A DNA stretch of 5,244 bases. Source: Anaerolineae bacterium. Its GTDB lineage: Bacteria > Chloroflexota > Anaerolineae > Anaerolineales > Villigracilaceae. This document shows, piece after piece, positions 1-5,244 of the stretch (the first letter of the stretch is position 1; each line of letters begins with the position of its first letter). The DNA lies in the NCBI GenBank assembly GCA_003694975.1, contig RFJH01000126.1, positions 1 through 5,244 on the forward strand, read 5' to 3'. The translations under genes and the position numbers were made by a program. The notes under the pieces are model-generated. The model was not told where the DNA came from, searched no databases, and saw only the letters and a program-made list of their open reading frames with translations.

Positions 1-24
1 ATACGGTGCTTCGCACCTACTCGG
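1..24. repeat. Fragment of a GC-rich hairpin repeat at the window edge
   Basis: The first bases contain a small perfect inverted repeat: GGTGC (5-9), loop TTC, GCACC (13-17), followed by TACTCGG. The arrangement ATACG, short hairpin, CTACT(C/T)GG resembles 2117-2140, where ATACG is followed by a short GC-rich stretch and CTACTTGG. I infer that both are copies of one dispersed intergenic repeat, cut off here by the window start. The match is short and gapped, so homology is only suggestive. Confidence 0.35.
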
Positions 25-59
25 CCACCGTCTTGGCTTCTACCATTAGAGCGATCCCT

Positions 60-88
60 GTGATCAAAAGATTTTTCGCATAGATACT
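60..88 (+). promoter_or_regulatory. Weak candidate promoter for the multiheme cytochrome gene
   Basis: The 66-100 stretch is clearly more AT-rich than the coding DNA around it. A possible -10 element GATACT (83-88, four of six matches to TATAAT) lies 17 nt downstream of a poor -35 candidate GTGATC (60-65, three of six). Transcription would then begin near 95, leaving a short leader before the ribosome binding site. The match is weak; an alternative sigma factor or a promoter upstream of the window is equally possible. Confidence 0.22.
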
Positions 89-114
89 TATTAGAGGAAA
101 CGAACTTTAGAGGT

Positions 115-121
115 AGGAGGT
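115..121 (+). promoter_or_regulatory. Ribosome binding site of the cytochrome gene
   Basis: AGGAGGT is a near-complete Shine-Dalgarno sequence ending four bases before the ATG at 126. Together with the signal peptide that begins directly at this ATG, it fixes the start codon. Confidence 0.75.
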
Positions 122-125
122 CACA

Positions 126-1925
126 ATGCGTAAAGGCACCGGTTGTCTTTCGGCGACGGCGGTCATCGCCGCCCTGTTCACCATCCTGGCCATCGCCGGG
201 GTGGTCTACGCGCGGGGCGGCGAGGCCTTCAGCCCGGGGGCGTTGAACGCCCAGGTCGGGGAAGAAGCGTTGGGCGGGGTCACCTCCCACGCCCAGATTG
301 CAGGCGATTGCGGAGCCTGCCATGCCGCGCCGTGGAGCCCGAATACGATGGCCGACCGCTGCATGGTCTGTCACATGGACGTGCGCGTCCAGTTGACCGG
401 GGGCGGCGGCCTGCACGGGGTGCTCTACCAGGAGAATCCCGGAGCGACCTGCCGCGACTGCCACCCGGAGCACAACGGCCCGACGGCCTCCCTGGTCAAG
501 GTGGACGCGGCGAGCATCCCGCATGACCGCTTCGGCTTCTCGTTGCAGGCACACAGCCGCCGGGGTGCCGGGCTGCCGCTCGCCTGTGAGGATTGTCACT
601 CCGGCGGAGAGTTCTCCTTCGACCCGGCGACCTGCGCGACCTGCCACCGCCAGAACGACCCGGCCTTCACCCAGGCACACATCCTGGGCTACGGGGAGGA
701 CTGCCTGGCCTGTCACGACGGCGTGGAGACTTATGGCGCGGCGTTCGACCACGCGACCCTCGCCTTCCCCCTCACGGGCAAACACACCCTCGTTGTGTGC
801 ACGGAATGCCACCTCGACGCGCGCTCCCTGGACGATTTCCGCGCCACACCCCAGGACTGCTTCTCCTGCCATCGCGTGGACGAGCCGCACGGCGGACGCT
901 TCGGCCAGGACTGCGCGGCCTGTCACACAACGGAAGGCTGGTCTCCGGCGCAGTTCGACCACAACCTGGCCGCCTTTCCTCTGGAAGGGAAGCACGCCTC
1001 TGTAGCCTGCGAATCCTGTCACAACGGCGCGACCTACGCGGAGCGCTACACAGCCACTCCCACCGACTGTTTCTCCTGCCACCAACAGGACGACCAACAC
1101 GCCGGCGCCCTGGGCACGGACTGCGCCGCCTGTCACACACCTCAAGGATGGGACCAGGTCAACGTGGACCACAGCCGCTTTGCCTTCCCTCTGACCGGTG
1201 CCCATACCCGCGCGGCCTGCGAATCCTGTCACCAGAACGGCATCTTCAAAGGGACGCCGATGGAGTGCGTCGCCTGTCACCAGGACGTGGAGCCGCATCA
1301 GGGCCGTTTCGGGACGGACTGCGCCGCCTGCCACACCACCGAGGCCTGGAAACCGGCCACATTCGACCACAACCTGGCCCGTTTCCCTCTGACCGGAGCG
1401 CATCTCAACGTGGCCTGCGAGAGTTGTCACATCGGTGGCGTTTATCAGGGGACGCCGATGGATTGTTATTCCTGCCACCGGCAGGATGAGCCGCACGGCG
1501 GACGCTTCGGTACGGACTGCGCCGCCTGCCACACGACGACAGCCTGGAAACCCGCCACCTTCGACCACAATCTGACGAACTTCCCCCTCACCGGCGCTCA
1601 TGCCCGCCTGGATTGCTCCCGCTGTCACGGCTCCGGCGCGTTCACAGCCCTATCGACGGCCTGCGCCTCCTGTCACGCCGACCCGGCCTTCCACCGCGGC
1701 GCCTTTGGCACGAACTGCGCCTCCTGCCACTCCACTTCCTCCTGGACTCCGGCGGCGTATCGCGGCAGCCATCCCACCATTTCCCACGAAGGCGGCAGCG
1801 GCATTCATCACGGCGGCGCCTCCTGCCGTACCTGCCACCCCTCTACCGTGTACTCCTACACCTGCCTGGCTTGTCATAGCAACAACCAGGGTGGCGAAGG
1901 CGGGGGAGGCGGCCACGACGACTGA
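126..1925 (+). CDS. Secreted 23-haem c-type cytochrome built of tandem three-haem modules
   Basis: This 599-residue protein is a probable extracytoplasmic electron carrier. Seen directly: residues 1-29 form a Sec-type signal (R2, K3, hydrophobic core about 8-28, VYA cleavage site after 29), and 23 CxxCH motifs start at residues 62, 79, 109, 154, 170, 193, 225, 245, 263, 295, 315, 333, 365, 381, 399, 431, 447, 465, 497, 513, 531, 567 and 580. From 109 on they form seven modules of three. A typical module reads CxACH, then FDH, FPLTGxH, CESCH, CxSCH and PHGGRFG. The FDH, GxH and PH histidines are natural distal haem ligands, so bis-His, low-potential haems are expected. Pattern and spacing resemble class III (c3/c7-type) cytochromes; the four-module, 12-haem GSU1996 of Geobacter is a known analogue. 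The C-terminal tail (585-599) is glycine-rich, with no second membrane segment or anchor. Haem attachment would need a Ccm or Ccs system outside the window. Extracellular or periplasmic electron transfer is inferred; partners are unknown. Confidence 0.95.
   Translation: MRKGTGCLSATAVIAALFTILAIAGVVYARGGEAFSPGALNAQVGEEALGGVTSHAQIAGDCGACHAAPWSPNTMADRCMVCHMDVRVQLTGGGGLHGVLYQENPGATCRDCHPEHNGPTASLVKVDAASIPHDRFGFSLQAHSRRGAGLPLACEDCHSGGEFSFDPATCATCHRQNDPAFTQAHILGYGEDCLACHDGVETYGAAFDHATLAFPLTGKHTLVVCTECHLDARSLDDFRATPQDCFSCHRVDEPHGGRFGQDCAACHTTEGWSPAQFDHNLAAFPLEGKHASVACESCHNGATYAERYTATPTDCFSCHQQDDQHAGALGTDCAACHTPQGWDQVNVDHSRFAFPLTGAHTRAACESCHQNGIFKGTPMECVACHQDVEPHQGRFGTDCAACHTTEAWKPATFDHNLARFPLTGAHLNVACESCHIGGVYQGTPMDCYSCHRQDEPHGGRFGTDCAACHTTTAWKPATFDHNLTNFPLTGAHARLDCSRCHGSGAFTALSTACASCHADPAFHRGAFGTNCASCHSTSSWTPAAYRGSHPTISHEGGSGIHHGGASCRTCHPSTVYSYTCLACHSNNQGGEGGGGGHDD
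450..1877 (+). repeat. Seven tandem three-haem modules inside the cytochrome gene
   Basis: Modules counted from the first Cys codon of each triplet start at 450, 702, 912, 1122, 1320, 1518 and 1716. The last CxxCH ends at 1877. Successive lengths are about 84, 70, 70, 66, 66 and 66 residues, with a shorter terminal module. The 66- and 70-residue classes differ by a four-residue insertion between the second and third haem motifs. Modules starting at 1320 and 1518 are closest in DNA: a 23-base identity is at 1314-1336 and 1512-1534, and a 14-base one at 1251-1264 and 1449-1462, both exactly 198 nt apart. Another 23-base identity pairs 882-904 with 1488-1510. The array grew by internal duplication; the first module (450-701) is the most diverged and the last lacks the FDH and FPLTG motifs. 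Confidence 0.9.
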
Positions 1926-1937
1926 AGCCGATCCCTT

Positions 1938-1972
1938 AAGGAGACAGTCACTTCGGAAATGACTGTCTCCTT
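1938..1972 (+). terminator. Stem-loop terminator after the cytochrome gene
   Basis: AAGGAGACAGTCA (1938-1950) pairs perfectly over 13 bp with TGACTGTCTCCTT (1960-1972) around a nine-base loop CTTCGGAAA. It lies 12 nt past the TGA stop. There is no real U-tract after it (only TT, then GCTTCACC), so efficiency as an intrinsic terminator is uncertain; it could also protect the 3' end of the mRNA. The stem is palindromic, but neither strand has a T-run after it. Confidence 0.7.
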
Positions 1973-2090
1973 GCTTCACCTCGCTTCCCCCAAGCGCAGA
2001 ACCTCGCGTCGAGCAGAGGCCGACCGGTAGGGAGGCCGCAGTCGAGACGCCGTTGCGCGGTGCTTGCTCTCCGAGTGGCCGCGCAGCAGC

Positions 2091-2121
2091 CGTATCGAAT
2101 CGAGGAGAGCCCCTCGATACG
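2091..2121. repeat. Inverted repeat CGTATCGA/TCGATACG with two alternative pairings
   Basis: CGTATCGA (2091-2098) is the exact reverse complement of TCGATACG (2114-2121). The inner ATCGAGG (2099-2105) can instead pair with CCTCGAT (2112-2118) around a six-base loop. The two stems share the right arm and are mutually exclusive. Nothing shows that this is a switch; it is more likely a by-product of the repeat family. Confidence 0.6.
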
Positions 2122-2132
2122 TGCCTGCGACG

Positions 2133-2165
2133 CTACTTGGGGCGCGGTGCGTGCTCCCCAAGTAG
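2133..2165. repeat. Perfect 10-bp inverted repeat in the intergenic repeat block
   Basis: CTACTTGGGG (2133-2142) pairs exactly with CCCCAAGTAG (2156-2165) around a 13-base GC-rich loop. It has no T-run, and it lies upstream of the promoter of the next gene, so it is unlikely to terminate or attenuate that transcript. It is best read as the core hairpin of the repeat element. Copy A lacks the matching left arm and appears degenerate. Confidence 0.7.
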
Positions 2166-2225
2166 ACCGAGCGGAGCGAGATCGTATCGACGAGAGCGGC
2201 CCTGCGCACACCTCTTCGGGAACGC

Positions 2226-2254
2226 TTGTTTTGGGAGGGATTCTGTTGTATAGT
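2226..2254 (+). promoter_or_regulatory. Sigma70-type promoter for the flavoprotein-kinase operon
   Basis: TTGTTT (2226-2231, four of six matches to TTGACA) and TATAGT (2249-2254, five of six to TATAAT) are separated by exactly 17 nt. The local sequence is AT-richer than its surroundings. The expected start of transcription is near 2261, giving a leader of about 70 nt before the ATG at 2330. This placement also argues against any translation start upstream of 2255. Confidence 0.6.
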
Positions 2255-2317
2255 GAAAGAGACGCCTCGCCCGCCGGGTATGAGCGTAACACCCCCACCC
2301 AAGACAGGCCAAAGGCG

Positions 2318-2323
2318 AAGGAG
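2318..2323 (+). promoter_or_regulatory. Ribosome binding site that decides the flavoprotein start
   Basis: AAGGAG lies six bases before the ATG at 2330. It supports this internal ATG over the in-frame ATG at 2060, which lies upstream of the promoter and inside the repeat block. Confidence 0.75.
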
Positions 2324-2329
2324 CACCCG

Positions 2330-3934
2330 ATGAGACGTTGGAACGGATGGGGTGAGACCCACATCACCTACCCCCTCCCCGAATCGGCACGGCGCTATCT
2401 TAGCGCCCTGGTGGGAGAAGGAGAACCCATCCCCGACGCCGGCCTGCAAGACGTCCTGACCACCGTCCCCGCCTCGCGGCTTCCCAACCACCCTGCCATA
2501 ACACACGACCCTTACGAGCGCCTGACACACGCCCGTGGACAGTCCCTCCCCGACTGGATTGCCCTGCGCTATGGGCGTATCGCCTCCTTCCCGGACGGTG
2601 TGGCCTGCCCTGCCTCCGAGGAGGAAGTGCGTGCCCTGATCGCCTTCGCCGAAGAGACCGGCGCCCACCTGATCCCCTACGGCGGCGGGACGAGCGTGGT
2701 CGGCCACATCAACCCCTTCCCGGGCGACGCGCCAATCCTGACCATAGACCTCTCGCGCCTCAACCTGCTGCTCCACCTCGACGAGAAAAGCCGCCTGGCG
2801 ACCTTCGGTGCGGGCGTCTCCGGGCCGCGCCTGGAGGCCCAGTTGCGCTCGCATGGCTATACGCTCGGTCATTACCCCCAATCCTTCGAGTACTCCACCC
2901 TCGGTGGCTGGGTTGCCACCCGCTCTAGCGGTCAGCAATCCCGCTTCTACGGTCGCATAGAAGACTTGTTCGCCGGTGGTCGCCTGGAGACCCCAACCGG
3001 CACGCTTGAACTGCCTCCCCACCCGGCCTCCGCCGCCGGCCCAGACCTGCGCCAGTGCGTCCTCGGCTCGGAGGGTCGGCTGGGCATCCTCACCCGCGTC
3101 GTCGTCCGCGTGCGCCCTGCGCCACGACACGAATCCTTCCGCGCCTACTTCTTCCACGATTGGGAAGCGGGCGTAGAAGCCGTGCGCGCCATCGCCCAGG
3201 CCGGTCTGCGCCTCTCGATGGTACGCCTGAGTGACCCCCTGGAAACCGAGACCACCCTGGCACTGGCGGGCAAAGAGCGCCTGATCGCCTGGGCAGACCG
3301 TGGGTTGAAACTCCTGGGATACGGCGCAAGGCGCTGCCTGCTTTTGCTCGGCTTTACAATCGAGGACGGTCAAGAACGCATCGCCCGCCAGGAGCGTCGT
3401 GTCGCCGAACACATTGTGGGCACCTGGGGCGGCCTGTCGGTGGGGACGCTCATAGGCGAGCAATGGCGGCGCTCCCGCTTCCGCACTCCCTACCTGCGCA
3501 ACACACTCTGGAAACACGGCTACGCCCTGGATACCCTGGAGACCGCCGTCCCCTGGGAAAAAGTGCAGGAAACGGCTGCCGACATCCTGTCCGCGCTGCG
3601 AAGCGGACTTGAAGAGGAGGGGGAACGCGTCCTGGCCTTCGCTCACATCTCCCACGTTTACAACACCGGCGCGAGCATCTACGTCACCTACCTCTATCGC
3701 CGTACCGCCGACCCCGACGAGACCCTGGCACGCTGGGAACGCCTCAAGCGCGCCGCCAGCCGCGCCATCCTGACTCACGGTGGGACGATCAGCCATCAGC
3801 ATGGCGTGGGTCTCGACCACGCTCCTTACCTGGCCGAAGAAAAAGGGCGGGCCGGCCTCTCCCTCCTCCAGGCGCTTTGCCGCACGCTGGACCCCCGAGG
3901 CATGATGAACCCGGGCAAACTGCTGCCCCCCTAA
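2330..3934 (+). CDS. FAD-linked oxidase, alkyl-DHAP synthase (AGPS)-like
   Basis: This 534-residue cytoplasmic flavoprotein belongs to the vanillyl-alcohol-oxidase/GlcD superfamily. Residues 1-8 (MRRWNGWG) match the typical AGPS N-terminus, confirming the start. The FAD-binding PCMH-type domain spans about 86-264: PYGGGTSVVGH (117-127 region), then SFEYSTLGGWVATR (185-198) and YGRIEDL (207-213), both close to AGPS, and LGSEGRLGI (245-253). The FAD-oxidase C-terminal domain (about 266-533) carries GASIY (447-451, Y451 at the AGPS active-site tyrosine position), SHQHGVG (488-494) and NPGKLLP (527-533). In eukaryotes AGPS swaps the acyl chain of acyl-DHAP for a fatty alcohol, making ether lipid. 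Bacterial relatives mostly lack a proven substrate, and some may be 2-hydroxyacid or glycerol-phosphate-type dehydrogenases. The usual His triplet is HQH here, so ether-lipid synthesis is possible but not shown. The gene is first in an apparent operon with the kinase 67 nt downstream. Family assignment is firm, reaction uncertain. Confidence 0.88.
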   Translation: MRRWNGWGETHITYPLPESARRYLSALVGEGEPIPDAGLQDVLTTVPASRLPNHPAITHDPYERLTHARGQSLPDWIALRYGRIASFPDGVACPASEEEVRALIAFAEETGAHLIPYGGGTSVVGHINPFPGDAPILTIDLSRLNLLLHLDEKSRLATFGAGVSGPRLEAQLRSHGYTLGHYPQSFEYSTLGGWVATRSSGQQSRFYGRIEDLFAGGRLETPTGTLELPPHPASAAGPDLRQCVLGSEGRLGILTRVVVRVRPAPRHESFRAYFFHDWEAGVEAVRAIAQAGLRLSMVRLSDPLETETTLALAGKERLIAWADRGLKLLGYGARRCLLLLGFTIEDGQERIARQERRVAEHIVGTWGGLSVGTLIGEQWRRSRFRTPYLRNTLWKHGYALDTLETAVPWEKVQETAADILSALRSGLEEEGERVLAFAHISHVYNTGASIYVTYLYRRTADPDETLARWERLKRAASRAILTHGGTISHQHGVGLDHAPYLAEEKGRAGLSLLQALCRTLDPRGMMNPGKLLPP

Positions 3935-3986
3935 GCAGCAGGCCCGCGCTCAGAACACTTTTAATGCCCATCTTTCGCAAAGAGAC

Positions 3987-3993
3987 AAGGAGG
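3987..3993 (+). promoter_or_regulatory. Ribosome binding site of the FGGY kinase
   Basis: AAGGAGG lies eight bases before the ATG at 4002. An ATG at 3964 is out of frame. The 67-nt gap after the flavoprotein stop contains no terminator-like hairpin, consistent with co-transcription. Confidence 0.75.
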
Positions 3994-4001
3994 AGCAAAG
4001 G

Positions 4002-5244
4002 ATGTCCGATTCTCCCTTCATCCTGGCAATTGACCTGGGCACCTCCGGCCCCAAAGTGGCGCTGGTGAGCGGCGAGGGGGAAGTCATCGCCGCCGACTTC
4101 GAGAGGGTGGAGCAGATTTTCCTCCCCGGCGGCGGGGCCGAACAGCGCCCCGAGGACTGGTGGACGGCCATCGTCACCGCCACGCGTCGCCTGCTCGCCG
4201 GAGGGCGAGTCGGCGCTGCGGACATCGCGGCCATCTGCTGCACCAGCCTCTACTCCACCACAGTGCCCGTCGGCGAGGACGGTCGTCCTCTGGCCAACGC
4301 CATCATGTGGATGGACACGCGCGGCGCGCCGTACGTGCGTCGCCTCGTCGGCGGGGTGCCCTCCGTAGAAGGTTATGGGCTGGGCAAACTTATTCCCTGG
4401 TTGCGTCTCACCGGCGGCGTGCCCACCCGCTCCGGCAAGGACTCTCTGGCACACATTCTCTACCTCAAACACGAACACCCCGAAATCTACCGCCGGGCAC
4501 GTTTCTTCCTCGAGCCAAAGGACTACCTTAACCTGCGCATGTGTGGACGCGCCGCGGCGACCTACGACTCGATCAACCTGCACTGGCTGACCGACAACCG
4601 CGATATCCACCACATCCGCTACCATGAACGCCTGCTGCAAATGGCCGATGTGGACGGCGAGAAACTGCCGCCCCTCGTCAGTGGTCTGGAAGTCCTGGGG
4701 ACGCTGCGCCCGGAGGCCGCTGAAGAACTCGGCCTGAGGCCGGAGGTACGCGTCGTCGCCGGCGTGACCGACGCCCAGTCCGCCGCCATCGGCGCCGGCG
4801 CAATCGAGAACTACGTCACCTACCTCTACCTGGGAACCTCCTCCTGGATTTCCTGTCACGTCCCCTTCAAGAAGACCGACCTCCTGCACAACATGGCCTC
4901 CCTCCCCTCCGTCCTGCCCGGTCGCTACTACGTCGCCAACGAGCAGGAATGCGCCGGCGTGTGCCTGGACTTCTTGCGTGAGAGCGTACTCGGCATGGAC
5001 CTGCCCTCCGCCGAGGCCTATCGTGCCCTGGACCGCGCCGCCGAGGAGGCGCCCCCCGGCAGCGGCGGAGTCATCTTCACCCCCTGGCTCTACGGGGAAC
5101 GCACCCCCATCGAAGACCCGAACGTGCGCGGCGGGTTCTTCAACCTCTCCCTGAACACCACCCGAAGCGAATTGATTCGCGCCGTCTTCGAGGGGGTGGC
5201 CTACAACGCCCGCTGGCTCCTGGAGTGCGTGGAGCGCTTCGTGC
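4002..5244 (+). CDS. FGGY-family carbohydrate kinase, xylulokinase-like (3' end outside window)
   Basis: The first 414 residues of an ATP-dependent sugar or polyol kinase with an actin-like fold are present; family members usually reach about 480-520, so roughly 70-100 residues are missing. The N-terminal FGGY domain opens with the phosphate-1 loop AIDLGTSGPKVAL (9-21), followed by EQRPEDWW (47-54) and MWMDTRG (102-108). The second domain begins near GVTDAQSAAIGAG (254-266), where D257 is the probable catalytic base, and YLGTSSW (276-282) is the phosphate-2 loop. The FGGY signature 2 region is clear: GERTPIEDPNVRGGFF (365-380) and IRAVFEGVAYNAR (392-404). The adenosine-binding GG-rich motif should lie just past the window. 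Xylulokinase is the nearest named match, but the family also covers glycerol, erythritol, ribulose and other kinases, and GVTD in place of the GGGD common in xylulokinases warns against naming the sugar. The AGPS-like neighbour hints at a polyol or triose substrate; that is inference. Confidence 0.9.
   Translation, partial: MSDSPFILAIDLGTSGPKVALVSGEGEVIAADFERVEQIFLPGGGAEQRPEDWWTAIVTATRRLLAGGRVGAADIAAICCTSLYSTTVPVGEDGRPLANAIMWMDTRGAPYVRRLVGGVPSVEGYGLGKLIPWLRLTGGVPTRSGKDSLAHILYLKHEHPEIYRRARFFLEPKDYLNLRMCGRAAATYDSINLHWLTDNRDIHHIRYHERLLQMADVDGEKLPPLVSGLEVLGTLRPEAAEELGLRPEVRVVAGVTDAQSAAIGAGAIENYVTYLYLGTSSWISCHVPFKKTDLLHNMASLPSVLPGRYYVANEQECAGVCLDFLRESVLGMDLPSAEAYRALDRAAEEAPPGSGGVIFTPWLYGERTPIEDPNVRGGFFNLSLNTTRSELIRAVFEGVAYNARWLLECVERFV

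Larger units (their letters stand above)
2055..2203. repeat. Two diverged direct repeats about 87 nt apart
   Basis: Copy A (2055-2114) and copy B (2142-2203) both begin GCGCGGTGC and share about 20 of the first 24 bases. Both later contain CGTATCGA (2091-2098 and 2183-2190), followed by a CGAG/GAGAG-type stretch and CCCT. Alignment needs a few small gaps in the second half. No open frame, transposase or target-site duplication goes with them. They look like a non-coding, hairpin-forming intergenic repeat of the kind found in many copies in some GC-rich genomes; copy number cannot be judged from one window. Confidence 0.6.
1926..2329. other. 404-nt intergenic region without a convincing gene
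   Basis: The region holds, in order: a perfect stem-loop just after the cytochrome stop; a minor hairpin CGCTT/AAGCG (1982-1986 and 1992-1996, loop of five C); a GC-rich block of diverged direct and inverted repeats (about 2055-2203); a sigma70-like promoter (2226-2254); and a roughly 70-nt leader with a ribosome binding site. Open frames crossing it on either strand show no conserved motif and mostly reflect high GC. An ATG at 2060 is in frame with the downstream flavoprotein, but the added 90 residues would be encoded by the repeats and promoter, so it is not taken as the start. Confidence 0.7.

Noticed and set aside
59..74. A CRP/FNR-like operator around TGTGATC upstream of the cytochrome
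   Set aside because: Only one half-site is present; the expected partner half at the right spacing is missing.
593..1489. A 298-residue + strand frame inside the cytochrome gene
   Set aside because: It is an Arg/Leu/Pro-rich out-of-frame shadow that inherits its apparent periodicity from the haem repeats.
450..1877. The regular repeat pattern as a CRISPR array
   Set aside because: The periodicity is in codons, the units are coding with no constant repeat/variable spacer structure, and it is fully explained by haem modules.
2060..2329. An N-terminal extension of the flavoprotein by 90 residues
   Set aside because: It would be encoded by the repeat block and promoter; the ATG at 2330 has a well-placed AAGGAG and begins with the AGPS-typical RRWNGWG.
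1976..3820. A 614-residue open frame on the minus strand opposite the flavoprotein gene
   Set aside because: It runs antisense to a gene with strong AGPS-family motifs and through the intergenic repeats, shows no recognisable domain, and is explained by high GC with few stop codons in that frame.
3789..4889. A 366-residue open frame on the minus strand opposite the kinase
   Set aside because: It is antisense to clear FGGY motifs, with composition typical of a GC-driven shadow frame and no conserved motif.

Overview
The window is GC-rich bacterial DNA in which all three recognisable genes lie on the + strand. Gene content and protein style suggest an environmental bacterium, quite possibly a Chloroflexota (Anaerolineae-like) lineage. 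The grounds are a large multiheme c-type cytochrome, an alkyl-DHAP-synthase-like flavoprotein, a FGGY kinase, and GC-rich hairpin-forming intergenic repeats. This placement is inference from style, not from a marker gene.

Region 1 (1-125) is a short 5' flank. It starts with what looks like the end of a hairpin repeat and finishes with a good ribosome binding site. Region 2 (126-1925) is a secreted c-type cytochrome with 23 CxxCH haem-binding motifs. They resolve into two N-terminal motifs plus seven consecutive three-haem modules, most of them 66-70 residues long. This is the most striking object in the window. A perfect 13-bp stem-loop (1938-1972) follows the stop codon, so the gene looks monocistronic.

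Region 3 (1926-2329) has no convincing gene. It holds the stem-loop, a block of diverged direct repeats with several inverted repeats (about 2055-2203), and a good sigma70-type promoter (TTGTTT, 17 nt, TATAGT). That promoter serves the next gene.

Region 4 (2330-5244) is a probable two-gene operon running off the window: a 534-residue FAD-linked oxidase of the alkyldihydroxyacetonephosphate synthase (AGPS) family, then 67 nt later a FGGY-family sugar/polyol kinase (first 414 residues present). One enzyme is related to enzymes acting on DHAP esters or 2-hydroxy acids. The other phosphorylates a sugar or polyol. Together they could handle a phosphorylated polyol or an ether-lipid precursor, but the substrate cannot be read from sequence. 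Nothing links this operon functionally to the cytochrome, which is separated from it by a stem-loop and its own regulatory region.

No tRNA, rRNA, CRISPR array or transposase was seen.
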